Assembly (NCBI GenBank): GCA_965662195.1
Contig: CBFIHA010000001.1
Coordinates: 62,001 to 126,000, forward strand
DNA from: UBA1268 sp965662195
Lineage (GTDB): Bacteria > Planctomycetota > Planctomycetia > Pirellulales > UBA1268
Direction of reading: 5' to 3'
DNA: 64,000 bases
Shown here: one piece after another, positions 33,430-41,944 of the stretch
How positions within the stretch are numbered: position 1 is the stretch's first letter
How the letters are laid out: each line of letters starts with the position of its first letter
Made by a program: the position numbers and the translations under genes
The notes under the pieces: model-generated
Database searches by the model: none
What the model saw: only the letters and a program-made list of their open reading frames with translations
Told to the model about the DNA's origin: nothing

Positions 33430-34533
33430 TCAGCGGGTGCTGGCCGACTGTTCGGCGGAGGCCGTTCCGGCTGCCGCGGCGTCGGCGGTCGATTCAACCA
33501 TCGCCTGCACCGTGATGACGGGAACCGCCCCATCGCCCAGATCGGTCGTGATCGTCAGCTGCCGTTCGATGCGACCGCTGGCGTCTCCGGCCTGGAATGT
33601 CACCGGCAAAATGTGGACCTTGGCCGGGGTCTCCTTGGCCGGACAGCTCAGGCAGCCGTCGCTACAGATGATCCCGGTCACACAAAACGGCCGATTTGCC
33701 CGCACCACGATGTTCTTGGTGATGCTGCCGCCTGGGGAGACATTGCCCAGCGCCAGCAACTGCGGGCTGACAGTCACCTCGGCGACCACCCGGCCTTCGA
33801 CATCCATCGGAATCTGGGCAGCCCGGGGGTCGTTGGTCACCAGAATGAGCTGGTCGTTGATGTAGCCGGCCGGTGCGTTGGGCCTGAGCCGCAGCGTCAG
33901 GTCATAAATCGACTGGTTGCCGGTGTGACGCGGCTTTGAAAGCAGTACTTCGAAGTCGGCATTGGCACTGCGAACGTCCGTGATTTCCCAGGGAGTCGAG
34001 CCGACATGGGTCACCCGCACCCGCTGCTCCGCACCGCGGCCCAGATCGACATTGCCGAGGTTCACGGACGAGGGCTCAAAGGTCACATCGCCACGGATGT
34101 TGCCGGCGACCCGCAGCTGTACCTCGGCGGAGAAGGGCTTGTCGAAGGTGACCGTCAGAGTGGCCCCATGCTGTCCCAGAAAGGTGCGGGTATTGAAGGT
34201 GGCCACCACCTCGCTGGTCTCGTGCGTCTTGAGCAGTTTCTGGGTGATACTGGGGGAAGTGCAGCCGCAACTGGTCCGGACCCCGGTCACATGGATGTCC
34301 TCTTCGTAAAGATTGCGAAAGACAAAGCGATACTCGGTCTTTGCACCCCGGGCCACGGTGCCGAAGTTGTGACTGGTGACCGAGAACATTTTCTTCGCCC
34401 ACTCTTGGGCCACAGCCGGCCGGCTGGTCGCAGACATGGCGATGACTGCCGCAAGCACGACGAACGTCCGCTGGAGCGATACGGCCCCGCGTCGCTTGGG
34501 CGATCCACGGACGATTCGATGCCGCAGTGCCAT
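33430..34533 (-). CDS. DUF1573 domain exported protein
   Basis: The 367-residue protein has an N-terminal export segment (RTFVVLAAVIAMSATSRPAVA). Its first repeat contains FRNLYEEDIHVTGVRTSCGCTSP, the DUF1573 signature with a conserved TSCGCT. Two or more Ig-like beta-sandwich repeats follow, with NRPFCVTGIICSDGCL near the end. Such proteins are common in planctomycetes and Bacteroidetes; their role is unknown. The ATG at 34533 was chosen because the extra 50 residues upstream are basic and lack a signal. It lies 1 bp from the prpC stop. Confidence 0.8.
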   Translation of the reverse strand: MALRHRIVRGSPKRRGAVSLQRTFVVLAAVIAMSATSRPAVAQEWAKKMFSVTSHNFGTVARGAKTEYRFVFRNLYEEDIHVTGVRTSCGCTSPSITQKLLKTHETSEVVATFNTRTFLGQHGATLTVTFDKPFSAEVQLRVAGNIRGDVTFEPSSVNLGNVDLGRGAEQRVRVTHVGSTPWEITDVRSANADFEVLLSKPRHTGNQSIYDLTLRLRPNAPAGYINDQLILVTNDPRAAQIPMDVEGRVVAEVTVSPQLLALGNVSPGGSITKNIVVRANRPFCVTGIICSDGCLSCPAKETPAKVHILPVTFQAGDASGRIERQLTITTDLGDGAVPVITVQAMVESTADAAAAGTASAEQSASTR

Positions 34534-34814
34534 GGCGGTGCCTGTCTTCGTACTGGCGAGTCCGGAATAGAGCGGTGACGACGCAGAAAAAAAGTCGTTC
34601 TGCGGTAATTGTAAAGGTAGAGTGCCCATGATGGAGAGGTCAAATCGAGGGGAGTGAGGGCGGCCGGAAAAGCCCGAACACAAACTGACTAGTATCCTGG
34701 GGAAGGGGGTTCAATTCGAGTGAAAACGGTCCATTTTCAAGCAAACGGGCCCGATCGGTGCCGATCCAGCCCGCACGACCCGGGCGACCGTTCCCCCGAA
34801 CCCCCGTCCTGGCG

Positions 34815-34820
34815 TATACT
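34815..34820 (+). promoter_or_regulatory. Candidate -10 element upstream of tmRNA
   Basis: TATACT at 34815-34820 resembles a main-sigma -10, but no clear -35 lies 16-18 bp upstream. It is 105 bp before the mature tmRNA 5' end, which would be made from a longer precursor. The remaining stretch between the DUF1573 start and here has no gene. Weak support. Confidence 0.3.
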
Positions 34821-34925
34821 AACGCAGTTCCAGCAACGTTCGATTCAACCGATCGCCGATAGCCACGGTTGGGTCGTGAGACTCGAAAATCCTGCAACTG
34901 CCGTGATATCCACGGGCTTTGTTAC

Positions 34926-35281
34926 GGGGGCGTACTGGTTTCGACCGGATGGTAGGAGGTCTAGATTGCGTGCCGTGGTTGGTCGGCAGGCCACGAAAAA
35001 AGTCGACCACAGCTTCAATTGCCGAAGCTCAGTTTTCTCTGGCTGCTTAATTAAGTAGTCCCGAGCGATGGCCCCAGTCGGAAGGGCCTCCCAATCGGTC
35101 GCCAAATCCGACTCGCCCTGTTCCACCGCCTGATACGGACAGGGTCAAATTTGTTTTGGGCTGGTGGAGGTGGCACCCTGTCGGCCGGGGGCCTCACCAC
35201 GAGATTCAAATTGACCGGATACGCACGTAGACGTCTGGGCTGACACATTACGGGACGCGGGTTCGATTCCCGCCGCCTCCA
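34926..35281 (+). ncRNA. ssrA: tmRNA (SsrA)
   Basis: The 5' end GGGGGCGTACTGGTTTCGACC and the 3' tRNA-like end GGTTCGATTCCCGCCGCCTCCA pair: GGGGGCG (34926-34932) with CGCCTCC (35274-35280), plus discriminator A. The tag open frame can be read from GCC 35021 to TAA 35048-35050 as A-E-A-Q-F-S-L-A-A. tmRNA rescues stalled ribosomes with this tag. CCA is not encoded. The length is about 356 nt. It is followed 21 bp later by the GlmU-like gene. Confidence 0.93.
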
Positions 35282-35301
35282 CTTTTCTCCGCCGGGTTTT
35301 T

Positions 35302-36069
35302 GTGGATTTATCGCCGATTGCTGTCGTGCTCGCTGCCGGGAAGGGGACCCGCATGGGGAGCGATCTGCCCAAGGTGCTCCATGCGGCGGCAGGAAAACCG
35401 CTGGTGAGTTGGGTGCTCGATGCGCTCGACGCCGCCGGTTGCACCGACCAGATCGTCGTCATCGGTCACGGCGCAGACTTAGTCCGTACCGCGCTTGGGC
35501 CCCGTCCGGGGGTTCGGTTTGCTCTTCAGCGGCAGCAACGCGGGACCGGGGATGCCGTTGCCGCGGCAGCCGATCTCATCAGAGCGGCCTGCCGAGATGG
35601 AGCGGCCGCCCGGCGGCCGGTTGTCATCGTCTGCGGTGATTCACCGCTGCTGCGGCCGGCAAGCGTAACCGGGCTGCTGGATGCTTTTGCCCGCGCCCGG
35701 GCTGCCTGCCTGCTCGGCACGGCCATTACCGACGACCCCACCGGGTTGGGACGAATTGTCCGCGACGACGCGGGGCGATTCCGGCACATCACCGAGGAAA
35801 AGGATGCGACTGCCGCCGAACGGGCCATCCGGGAAGTGAACATGAGTACCTACGTCTTTGCGGCCGAGAGCCTGCTCGCCAGCTTGGAGCAACTTGACAC
35901 GGCCAATGCCGCTGGCGAGTACTACCTCACCGACTGCCCCCGACTTCTCCTGGAGGCAGGCGGGCGGGTCGATGCGGTCGCCTGCCTCGATCCGAGCGAA
36001 ACCCTTTCGGTCAACACCCCGGACCAGCTGGCAGCGGTCTCCGCAGTTCTGGCTGAGCGGTGGGCGTGA
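35302..36069 (+). CDS. GlmU-like N-acetylglucosamine-1-phosphate uridylyltransferase domain only
   Basis: The 255-residue protein has the uridylyltransferase core: VVLAAGKGTRMGSDLPKVLHAAAGKPLV, CGDSPLL, GTGDAVAAAA and TGLGRIVRDDAGRFRHITEEKDAT, as in the N-terminal half of GlmU. The C-terminal left-handed beta-helix acetyltransferase half is missing. It should make UDP-GlcNAc from GlcNAc-1-P or a related nucleotide sugar. The start appears to be GTG at 35302, 21 bp after the tmRNA, with no strong ribosome site. prs follows 106 bp later. Confidence 0.82.
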   Translation: MDLSPIAVVLAAGKGTRMGSDLPKVLHAAAGKPLVSWVLDALDAAGCTDQIVVIGHGADLVRTALGPRPGVRFALQRQQRGTGDAVAAAADLIRAACRDGAAARRPVVIVCGDSPLLRPASVTGLLDAFARARAACLLGTAITDDPTGLGRIVRDDAGRFRHITEEKDATAAERAIREVNMSTYVFAAESLLASLEQLDTANAAGEYYLTDCPRLLLEAGGRVDAVACLDPSETLSVNTPDQLAAVSAVLAERWA

Positions 36070-36175
36070 TACCGCCGGCTTCCGGCAATGGCTTGAATGC
36101 CGCTCGGCATCCGGTCACAGTGTGGACGGCAAAATATGCCGTGGACGCCCTTCTCCGCTTCCCCCCTGGCGATCG

Positions 36176-37120
36176 ATGAACGACCTCAAAATTTTTAGCG
36201 GCCTGGCCAATCCGGCACTCACCCAGGACATCTGCCGTTACCTGAATCTCCCGATGGGAAAAATCTCCATCGGCCGCTTTCCGGACGGTGAAATCTCCTG
36301 CAAGATCGACGAGGACGTACGGGGCCGCGACATTTTCATCGTGCAGCCGACCTGCCCGCCGGTCGATGAACACCTGATGGAACTGCTCGTCATGATCGAC
36401 AGTTTCAAACGGGCAAGCTCCTACCGAATCACGGCGGTCATTCCCTACTTCGGGTATGCCCGCCAGGATCGGAAGGACGCGGGCCGGGTCCCGATCACGG
36501 CCAAGCTGGTTGCCAATTTGATCACGCGAGCCGGTGCCGACCGGGTACTGGCCATGGATCTCCACGCCGCCCAGATTCAGGGCTTCTTCGACGCACCGGT
36601 CGACCACCTCTACGCCGCTCCGGTGCTCAACAATCATCTGCAATCGATCGACCTGCCGCAGGAAGATCTGGTGGTCGTGAGTGCCGATGTCGGCGGTATC
36701 AAGCGCGCCGTCGGGCACGGCGAACGGCTGGGGGCTCCGCTGGCGATCATCGACAAACGCCGTCTGAGCGCCGACACCACCACCAGTGCGAACATCATCG
36801 GGGCCAGCGTCGACGGAAAGGTTGCCCTGATGTTCGACGATATGATCAGCACCGCCGGTTCGATCTGCTCGGCCGCCGAGGTGCTCCACCAACACGGTGC
36901 CCGTCAGATTTTTGCCGCAGCCACTCACGGGCTGCTGGTCGGCCCCGCCATTGAGCGGCTTCAGGCGGCCCCCTTCGCCGGCATCATCGTGACCGACTCG
37001 ATTCCGCTGGCTCCGGCGAAGACTCTCCCTAACATCACTGTCCTCTCAATCGCGAGCCTGCTCGGGCAGGCAATCAAACGGATTCACCGGAATGAGTCGG
37101 TCAGCATGATGTTTCAGTAG
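36176..37120 (+). CDS. prs: Ribose-phosphate pyrophosphokinase
   Basis: Prs makes PRPP from ribose 5-phosphate and ATP for purine, pyrimidine, His and Trp synthesis. The 314-residue protein has IGRFPDGEISCKID, the ATP-binding FVQPT region (IVQPTCPPVDEHLMELL), DLHAAQIQGFFDAPVDHLYA and the PRPP loop DDMISTAGSICSA. The start at 36176 was taken from the M-N-D-L-K-I-F-S-G opening; upstream frame sequence belongs to shadow frames. A 6-bp hairpin, ACGGCA/TGCCGT, lies at 36126-36142. It follows the uridylyltransferase gene. Confidence 0.96.
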   Translation: MNDLKIFSGLANPALTQDICRYLNLPMGKISIGRFPDGEISCKIDEDVRGRDIFIVQPTCPPVDEHLMELLVMIDSFKRASSYRITAVIPYFGYARQDRKDAGRVPITAKLVANLITRAGADRVLAMDLHAAQIQGFFDAPVDHLYAAPVLNNHLQSIDLPQEDLVVVSADVGGIKRAVGHGERLGAPLAIIDKRRLSADTTTSANIIGASVDGKVALMFDDMISTAGSICSAAEVLHQHGARQIFAAATHGLLVGPAIERLQAAPFAGIIVTDSIPLAPAKTLPNITVLSIASLLGQAIKRIHRNESVSMMFQ

Positions 37121-37246
37121 CGGCTTTGCTGGCCGCCAACCAAAGCGATCGTGGACCACGGCCGCGGCTGCGGGCAACAAAACAGTCCGCAAGGCAGACT
37201 CCCGAAAGTGGCTGTTTTTTGCGGTTCACCTCCGCTGGACCCAAGT

Positions 37247-37305
37247 AGCGGTGGGGCTCATCCACGGGATGCTGCAGTTTCGCTCGCTGTTTCCGCCCCA
37301 CCGCT
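37247..37305 (+). promoter_or_regulatory. Long stem-loop in prs-rplY intergenic region
   Basis: AGCGGTGGGGC (37247-37257) and GCCCCACCGCT (37295-37305) form a perfect 11-bp stem with a 37-nt loop. AGCGG in its left arm could alternatively pair with CCGCT at 37232-37236. A possible promoter (TTGCGG at 37305-37310, CACAAT at 37327-37332, 16-bp spacing) starts at its right edge. It could end prs transcription or lead rplY; no clear T run follows. Confidence 0.4.
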
Positions 37306-37360
37306 TGCGGTTCGGCTCGGGAATGGCACAATACGAGGCCCGAGAAAAGGAGCCCTGTTA

Positions 37361-37972
37361 ATGAGTGATTCCCTGGAAGTCGCGTCCCGCGATGTCACTG
37401 GCACGCGAGCCTGCCGAAAACTCCGGCAGGAAGGAAAAATTCCGGCCATTCTCTACGGTCACGGTGAAGAATGCGTCGATCTCACCGTGACCCGCGAGGC
37501 GGTTGAGTCCATGGTTCGCCACGGCAGCCGGACCGTCGAACTCCGGGGTGCGGTCACCACGCCGGCGCTCGTGCGGGAGTTGCAGTGGAACACCTACGGC
37601 ACTGAGCCGTTGCACGTCGATTTCCTGCGGATCGACCTGGCTGAGAAGATTCTCGTAACCGTTCCGGTGGAACTGCGGGGGGAGTGCCCGGGGGTCAAGG
37701 CTGGTGGCACTTTCAAGCATGTCCTCCACGAACTGGAGGTGGAGTGTACCGCCCAGACGATTCCCGAGACCGTCGTGGCCCATATCGCCCACCTGGAAGC
37801 GGGCGGTGTCGTCAAGGTGAAAGACCTGCAACTGCCGGCGGGAACCCGCCCGACGGTTGCCGAAGATGAGGTCGTTGCATCCTGCCTCCTGCCGGGCCAG
37901 AAGTTGGACGAGGCCACGGAGATGGGTGAGGCGACCGCCGAGCCGGCTGCTGCCGCCGGTGAGCAGGCGTGA
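37361..37972 (+). CDS. rplY: 50S ribosomal protein L25 (Ctc/TL5 type)
   Basis: L25 binds 5S rRNA. The 203-residue protein has the N-terminal L25 domain (TGTRACRKLRQEGKIPAILYGHGEE and LVRELQWNTYGTEPLHVDFLRI) and the longer C-terminal TL5 domain (VPVELRGECPGVKAGGTFKHVLHELEVECTA). The last 20 residues are Glu/Ala-rich. AAGGAG upstream of the ATG supports start 37361. pth starts with GTG inside its stop, a common rplY-pth pair, so both are likely translated together. Confidence 0.95.
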   Translation: MSDSLEVASRDVTGTRACRKLRQEGKIPAILYGHGEECVDLTVTREAVESMVRHGSRTVELRGAVTTPALVRELQWNTYGTEPLHVDFLRIDLAEKILVTVPVELRGECPGVKAGGTFKHVLHELEVECTAQTIPETVVAHIAHLEAGGVVKVKDLQLPAGTRPTVAEDEVVASCLLPGQKLDEATEMGEATAEPAAAAGEQA

Positions 37973-38526
37973 AACTGGTGGTTGGTCTGGGAAATCCGGG
38001 CAGGAAGTATGAAGGAACCCGACACAATGTCGGCTTTGATGTGTTGGGAGTGCTGGCCGCCCGGGCCGGGAATCCCGCACGGCGCCAGCGTTTTCAGGGT
38101 GAGCTCTGCCAGGCCTCAGTTCGGGGCTCGGCAGTCTTGCTGCTCTGGCCGCTGACGTGGATGAACCTGAGCGGTGGAAGTGTGCGGGCGGCCCGTGACT
38201 TTTACAAAATCGACCATGCCGACATTCTTGTGATCTGCGATGACTTTCAACTGCCACTCACCACGATCAGAATGCGGCCGCGAGGTTCTGCCGGTGGCCA
38301 AAAGGGGCTCGCCGACATTCTTCAACAGCTTGGTGATCAGGCTGTTCCCCGCTTGCGGGTCGGCATCGGTCCGGTGCCGGCTGACCGCGATCCCGCAGAC
38401 TTCGTCCTGGCCCGCTTCGCGGCCGCCGAGCGACCTGACGCCGATGCTGCCCTCACCCGGGCGGCCGACGCGGCCGAAGCTTGGGCGGCTCTGGGAATCG
38501 AGGCCGCAATGAATCGCTACAACTGA
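37969..38526 (+). CDS. pth: Peptidyl-tRNA hydrolase
   Basis: Pth releases peptides from stalled peptidyl-tRNA. The 185-residue protein has VGLGNPGRKYEGTRHNVGFDVL with the catalytic His, WPLTWMNLSGGSV, ICDDFQLP and RPRGSAGGQKGLADI. Length is typical. The start is GTG overlapping the rplY stop by three bases, supporting translational coupling. rpsF starts 64 bp later. Confidence 0.96.
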   Translation: MKLVVGLGNPGRKYEGTRHNVGFDVLGVLAARAGNPARRQRFQGELCQASVRGSAVLLLWPLTWMNLSGGSVRAARDFYKIDHADILVICDDFQLPLTTIRMRPRGSAGGQKGLADILQQLGDQAVPRLRVGIGPVPADRDPADFVLARFAAAERPDADAALTRAADAAEAWAALGIEAAMNRYN

Positions 38527-38590
38527 CCGCTGCCACCCGGCAGCCCCCCACTCCCTCACACCCTTTCCTGAATCGGCTGGAGAATTGCCC

Positions 38591-38947
38591 ATGAATGTTT
38601 ACGAAGGTATGTTCATCCTCGACCCGACCAAATACGCCCGTGACCCCGAGACGGTCACCGGCCAGCTCAACGAACTGGTGGCGGAATTCGGCGGCAGCGT
38701 ACTGGTTTCGCAACTCTGGGACGAGCGCAAGCTCGCCTACCCCATCAAGGGGCAGAAAAAAGGCTCTTACTGGCTGATCTATTTCCGCATGGACGGCGAC
38801 AACCTGGTTGCCTTCGAGCGGCAGTGCGAGCTGAACGAAAACCTGCTGCGGCGGTTGATCCTCAAAATTGACCCGCGACTGGCCGAACCGCTGGTTCAGC
38901 ACGCTCAAGGGGGCGATCAGGCGGCAAAGCCGGCAGTCGCCCGTTGA
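38591..38947 (+). CDS. rpsF: 30S ribosomal protein S6
   Basis: S6 is a small-subunit protein. The 118-residue protein starts MNVYEGMFILDPTKYARD and has LAYPIKGQKKGSYWLIYFRMDGDNL, the S6 core. GGAG lies about 11 nt before the ATG at 38591. The gene begins a run with ssb, rplI and dnaB. rpsR (S18), often between ssb and rplI, is missing. Confidence 0.94.
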   Translation: MNVYEGMFILDPTKYARDPETVTGQLNELVAEFGGSVLVSQLWDERKLAYPIKGQKKGSYWLIYFRMDGDNLVAFERQCELNENLLRRLILKIDPRLAEPLVQHAQGGDQAAKPAVAR

Positions 38948-39097
38948 GGTGACGGCCAAGGCTTGCACGAGTCACCGGAAACCGGTAGCCTAACTTGTGA
39001 ACAGACGTTCATTAATCAGCTGGTGGCCTGGAACGCCGGCCCTGTCGGCCCCGATCCGCCGCCCGCAGACAAGTTGAGAGAGAAAGGAAGCAGAACC

Positions 39098-39577
39098 ATG
39101 GCCAGTAGCATGAATCGGGTGTTTCTGATGGGTAACGTCACCCGTGATCCTGAACTGCGGTACATCTCCAACGGGACAGCGGTCACTGAAATCGGCCTCG
39201 CCATCAACGATCGCCGGAAGTCAGCTGCGGGTGAATGGATTGAGGAAACCACATTCGTGGATATCACCCTATGGGGGCGAACCGCCGAAATTGCCGGCGA
39301 ATACGTCACCAAGGGCTCGCCCCTGCTGGTGGAGGGCCGGCTGAAGCTCGACACCTGGGAAAAAGAAGGCAAAAAAAACTCCAAGCTTCGCGTGGTTGGT
39401 GACCGCATGCACCTGATTGGTCCCAAGGGCGGAGGCAGGCCCGAGGGTGGGCCGAGTGGTGGCCGCAGCCGGGGCGGACAGAGCGACGAATTCGATCAGC
39501 CGGCAGGGTATGATGCAGACGCCGGGATCGGTACAGCGAGTCCCGCCGGTGGTTCCGAGGATGACATTCCCTTCTGA
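39098..39577 (+). CDS. ssb: Single-stranded DNA-binding protein
   Basis: SSB coats single-stranded DNA in replication and repair. The 159-residue protein has the OB-fold core MNRVFLMGNVTRDPELRYISNGTAV and EWIEETTFVDITLWGRTAEIAGEYVTKGSPLLVEGRL, then a Gly/Arg/Ser-rich linker and the acidic C-terminal tip DDIPF that recruits partner proteins. Start 39098 follows AGGAAG; the longer frame from 38963 is not SSB-like. It sits between rpsF and rplI, 75 bp before the latter. Confidence 0.96.
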   Translation: MASSMNRVFLMGNVTRDPELRYISNGTAVTEIGLAINDRRKSAAGEWIEETTFVDITLWGRTAEIAGEYVTKGSPLLVEGRLKLDTWEKEGKKNSKLRVVGDRMHLIGPKGGGRPEGGPSGGRSRGGQSDEFDQPAGYDADAGIGTASPAGGSEDDIPF

Positions 39578-39652
39578 ACAAGCCAGCGAAACAGCGGCCC
39601 CAGACCGTTCCTTTGCAGACACTTCACTACCAATTTTTTAAGAGGATTTCAG

Positions 39653-40183
39653 ATGGCCACAGCAACAGCCAGGCGGACCGCGACCAGAGGCATCAAGCGG
39701 CTGCCGCGGGGAAGCCGCGGCGGGATTGAATTGCTGCTCATTCAGAATGTTGAGCATCTCGGCAAGCAGGGCGACGTTGTCGAAGTCCGGCCCGGCTATG
39801 CAACGAACTATTTGCTGCCGCAGGGACTGGCCACGATTGCGACCGATCATCACAAACGGATGGTCGCCAAGCACAAGGCGAAGCTCGAGGCGATCGCCCG
39901 AGAGCGGCTGGCCGGGCTCCGCAGTATGCTGGAAGAGCTGTCCCGGACGAGCGTCACCATCGAGGCGAACGCCAACGACGAGGGCCATCTCTACGGATCG
40001 GTCGGCGCCCCTGAGATCTCGCGATCACTCAAGCAGCAGGATCTCGTGGTATCACCGGAGCAGATCATCCTGCAGGGACCGCTGAAAGAAGTCGGGCTCT
40101 ACACGGTGAAGATTCGACTCTCCTCTGAGGTTGAAGGCGATCTCAAGGTCTGGGTGGTTCCGGCCAGCGGCGAGGAATCCTGA
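39653..40183 (+). CDS. rplI: 50S ribosomal protein L9, N-terminally extended
   Basis: L9 binds 23S rRNA domain V. The core IELLLIQNVEHLGKQGDVVEVRPGYATNYLLPQGLA starts at residue 25; the first 24 residues are basic (RRTATRGIKRLPRGSRGG) and not usual for L9. The C-terminal domain (SVTIEANANDEGHLYGSV..) is also present, giving 176 residues instead of about 150. AGAGGA lies upstream of the ATG. dnaB follows 18 bp later. Confidence 0.93.
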   Translation: MATATARRTATRGIKRLPRGSRGGIELLLIQNVEHLGKQGDVVEVRPGYATNYLLPQGLATIATDHHKRMVAKHKAKLEAIARERLAGLRSMLEELSRTSVTIEANANDEGHLYGSVGAPEISRSLKQQDLVVSPEQIILQGPLKEVGLYTVKIRLSSEVEGDLKVWVVPASGEES

Positions 40184-40201
40184 TCACTCCGGGGGCCGGT
40201 C

Positions 40202-41692
40202 ATGGACCAGACTCGCAGTGAATCGACGTCGGCCGCCAGCGGCTCCGGCCGCAAGCCGAAGGGGGCGAACGACGGCCGTGGCAACAAACCTCGTGGCCGC
40301 CGCCAGGCTGCCCCGAATGACGACCCGGGCGGCCGGCTCGGCCGACCGGGTAACATTGAGGCTGAGCGAAATGTTCTCGGCAGCATCCTGCTGAAGCCCG
40401 ACGTCTGCGACGACGTCGCCCTGGTGGTCCGGCCCGATGACTTTGCTGATGAGGCCCATCAGGCCATCTATCGGCATCTGCTTGAATTGCACGATTCGGG
40501 AGGCCGCATCGATGCCACCATTCTGCTTGAGCGCCTGCGGGGTGGGGATGAGCTTGATCTGGTGGGTGGTGCTGCCGCGATCGCGGAACTGATCAACTCC
40601 GTCCCTCACGCTGCCCACGCAACGCACTACGCCGCGATCATTCGCGACAAGTCGATGCTTCGCTCGCTGATCGACGCCAGCACCGACATCCTGCGGGACG
40701 CCTACGACGCCTTTGATGAACCGCGGGAACTGCTGGCCCGGGCAGAGGAAAAAATCTTTTCCATCCTTGAACAGCGAAGCTCAGCCGAGGCCAAATCGAT
40801 CCAGTCGGTGCTGGAAGACGTGATGGTGCGGATGGATGCCCGGATGAAGCATGATCATGCCCTCGGGGGCGTCGAAACCGGTTTCACCGACCTCGACACC
40901 CTCTGCGGGGGTTTGCACAACTCTGAATTGATCATCCTGGCAGCGAGACCCAGTATGGGAAAGACTGCCCTCGCGATGAACATCGCGGAGCACATCTCGA
41001 TCGATACCAAGCAGCCGGTGCTCTTCGTGAGCCTGGAAATGGCGAGTCTCGAACTGGCCGACCGCCTTCTCTGTTCGGCTGCTCAGGTCAACGGTCACCG
41101 CCTGCGGAACGGGACGATCTCTCAGGAGGATCGCCGCCGGCTGGTTCAGAAGTCAGCCGAGATCAGCTCTGCTCCGCTCTACATCGATGACACGCCCGGA
41201 CGAACCCTGACTGAAATCGCTGCGGTCGCCCGGAGGCTGAAGCGAAAGAGCGGCCTATCACTGATCGTGATCGACTATCTTCAGCTGATCGAGCCCGACA
41301 ATCCCCGCGATCCGCGGCAGGAGCAGGTCGCAAGAATCGCCCGGAGGCTGAAGACGATGTCACGGGAACTCGACATCCCAATTCTCTGCCTTGCCCAGCT
41401 GAATCGGCAGGCGGAGGTGTCGCGTGACAACCGCCCCCGACTCAATCACCTCCGAGAGTCGGGGGCGATCGAGCAGGACGCCGATGTGGTGATGTTTGTA
41501 CACCGTGAGGAGTATTACCAGACCACCGACGAAGACCGGGAGCGGGTCAAGGGTCAGGCCGAGATCATCATTGCCAAGCAGCGAAACGGTCCAATCGGTG
41601 ACATCAAACTGCTCTGGCAGCACGACTACACCCGCTTCGTCAATCTGGAGCATCGTCCGTACGACGAGTTTGAACAGTTCTCGGACTTTTAG
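40202..41692 (+). CDS. dnaB: Replicative DNA helicase DnaB
   Basis: DnaB is the hexameric helicase of the replication fork. The 496-residue protein starts with a basic, low-complexity extension (about 45 residues), then the N-terminal domain from NIEAERNVLGSILLKPDVCD. The RecA-like motor has Walker A ARPSMGKTAL (Lys254), DYLQLIEPDN as Walker B, and motif H4 with LRESGAIEQDADVVMFVHREEYY. No intein is seen. It ends the rpsF-ssb-rplI-dnaB run. Confidence 0.97.
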   Translation: MDQTRSESTSAASGSGRKPKGANDGRGNKPRGRRQAAPNDDPGGRLGRPGNIEAERNVLGSILLKPDVCDDVALVVRPDDFADEAHQAIYRHLLELHDSGGRIDATILLERLRGGDELDLVGGAAAIAELINSVPHAAHATHYAAIIRDKSMLRSLIDASTDILRDAYDAFDEPRELLARAEEKIFSILEQRSSAEAKSIQSVLEDVMVRMDARMKHDHALGGVETGFTDLDTLCGGLHNSELIILAARPSMGKTALAMNIAEHISIDTKQPVLFVSLEMASLELADRLLCSAAQVNGHRLRNGTISQEDRRRLVQKSAEISSAPLYIDDTPGRTLTEIAAVARRLKRKSGLSLIVIDYLQLIEPDNPRDPRQEQVARIARRLKTMSRELDIPILCLAQLNRQAEVSRDNRPRLNHLRESGAIEQDADVVMFVHREEYYQTTDEDRERVKGQAEIIIAKQRNGPIGDIKLLWQHDYTRFVNLEHRPYDEFEQFSDF

Positions 41693-41870
41693 ATCGGATT
41701 CGCCGTAAGTGATTTCATGAAAGCTGCGAGCGGAAGCGGCTGGACAGGAACATTCGTTGGCAGCGCGTAATCGACGCAGCCAGCTCAGGGGTGGCAAAAG
41801 TCTCGTCACAGACGGGGCCATTGATAGCCCTGCTTCACCAACACGCGATACCGAGCAGGATGCGAGGAAC

Positions 41871-41937
41871 TGCGGTGACGAACCTTTGGCGTTTGTCACC
41901 GCAGCCAAGCGGACGGGGCCAGGGATGGCCCGTCCGC
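41871..41937. terminator. Two adjacent hairpins between dnaB and porin genes
   Basis: TGCGGTGAC (41871-41879) pairs with GTCACCGCA (41895-41903), and GCGGACGGG (41909-41917) pairs with CCCGTCCGC (41929-41937). Both stems are perfect at 9 bp and lie between the convergent dnaB and porin genes. No strong T tract follows on either strand, so they may be transcription ends helped by other factors. Confidence 0.45.
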
Positions 41938-41944
41938 GCTCAAA

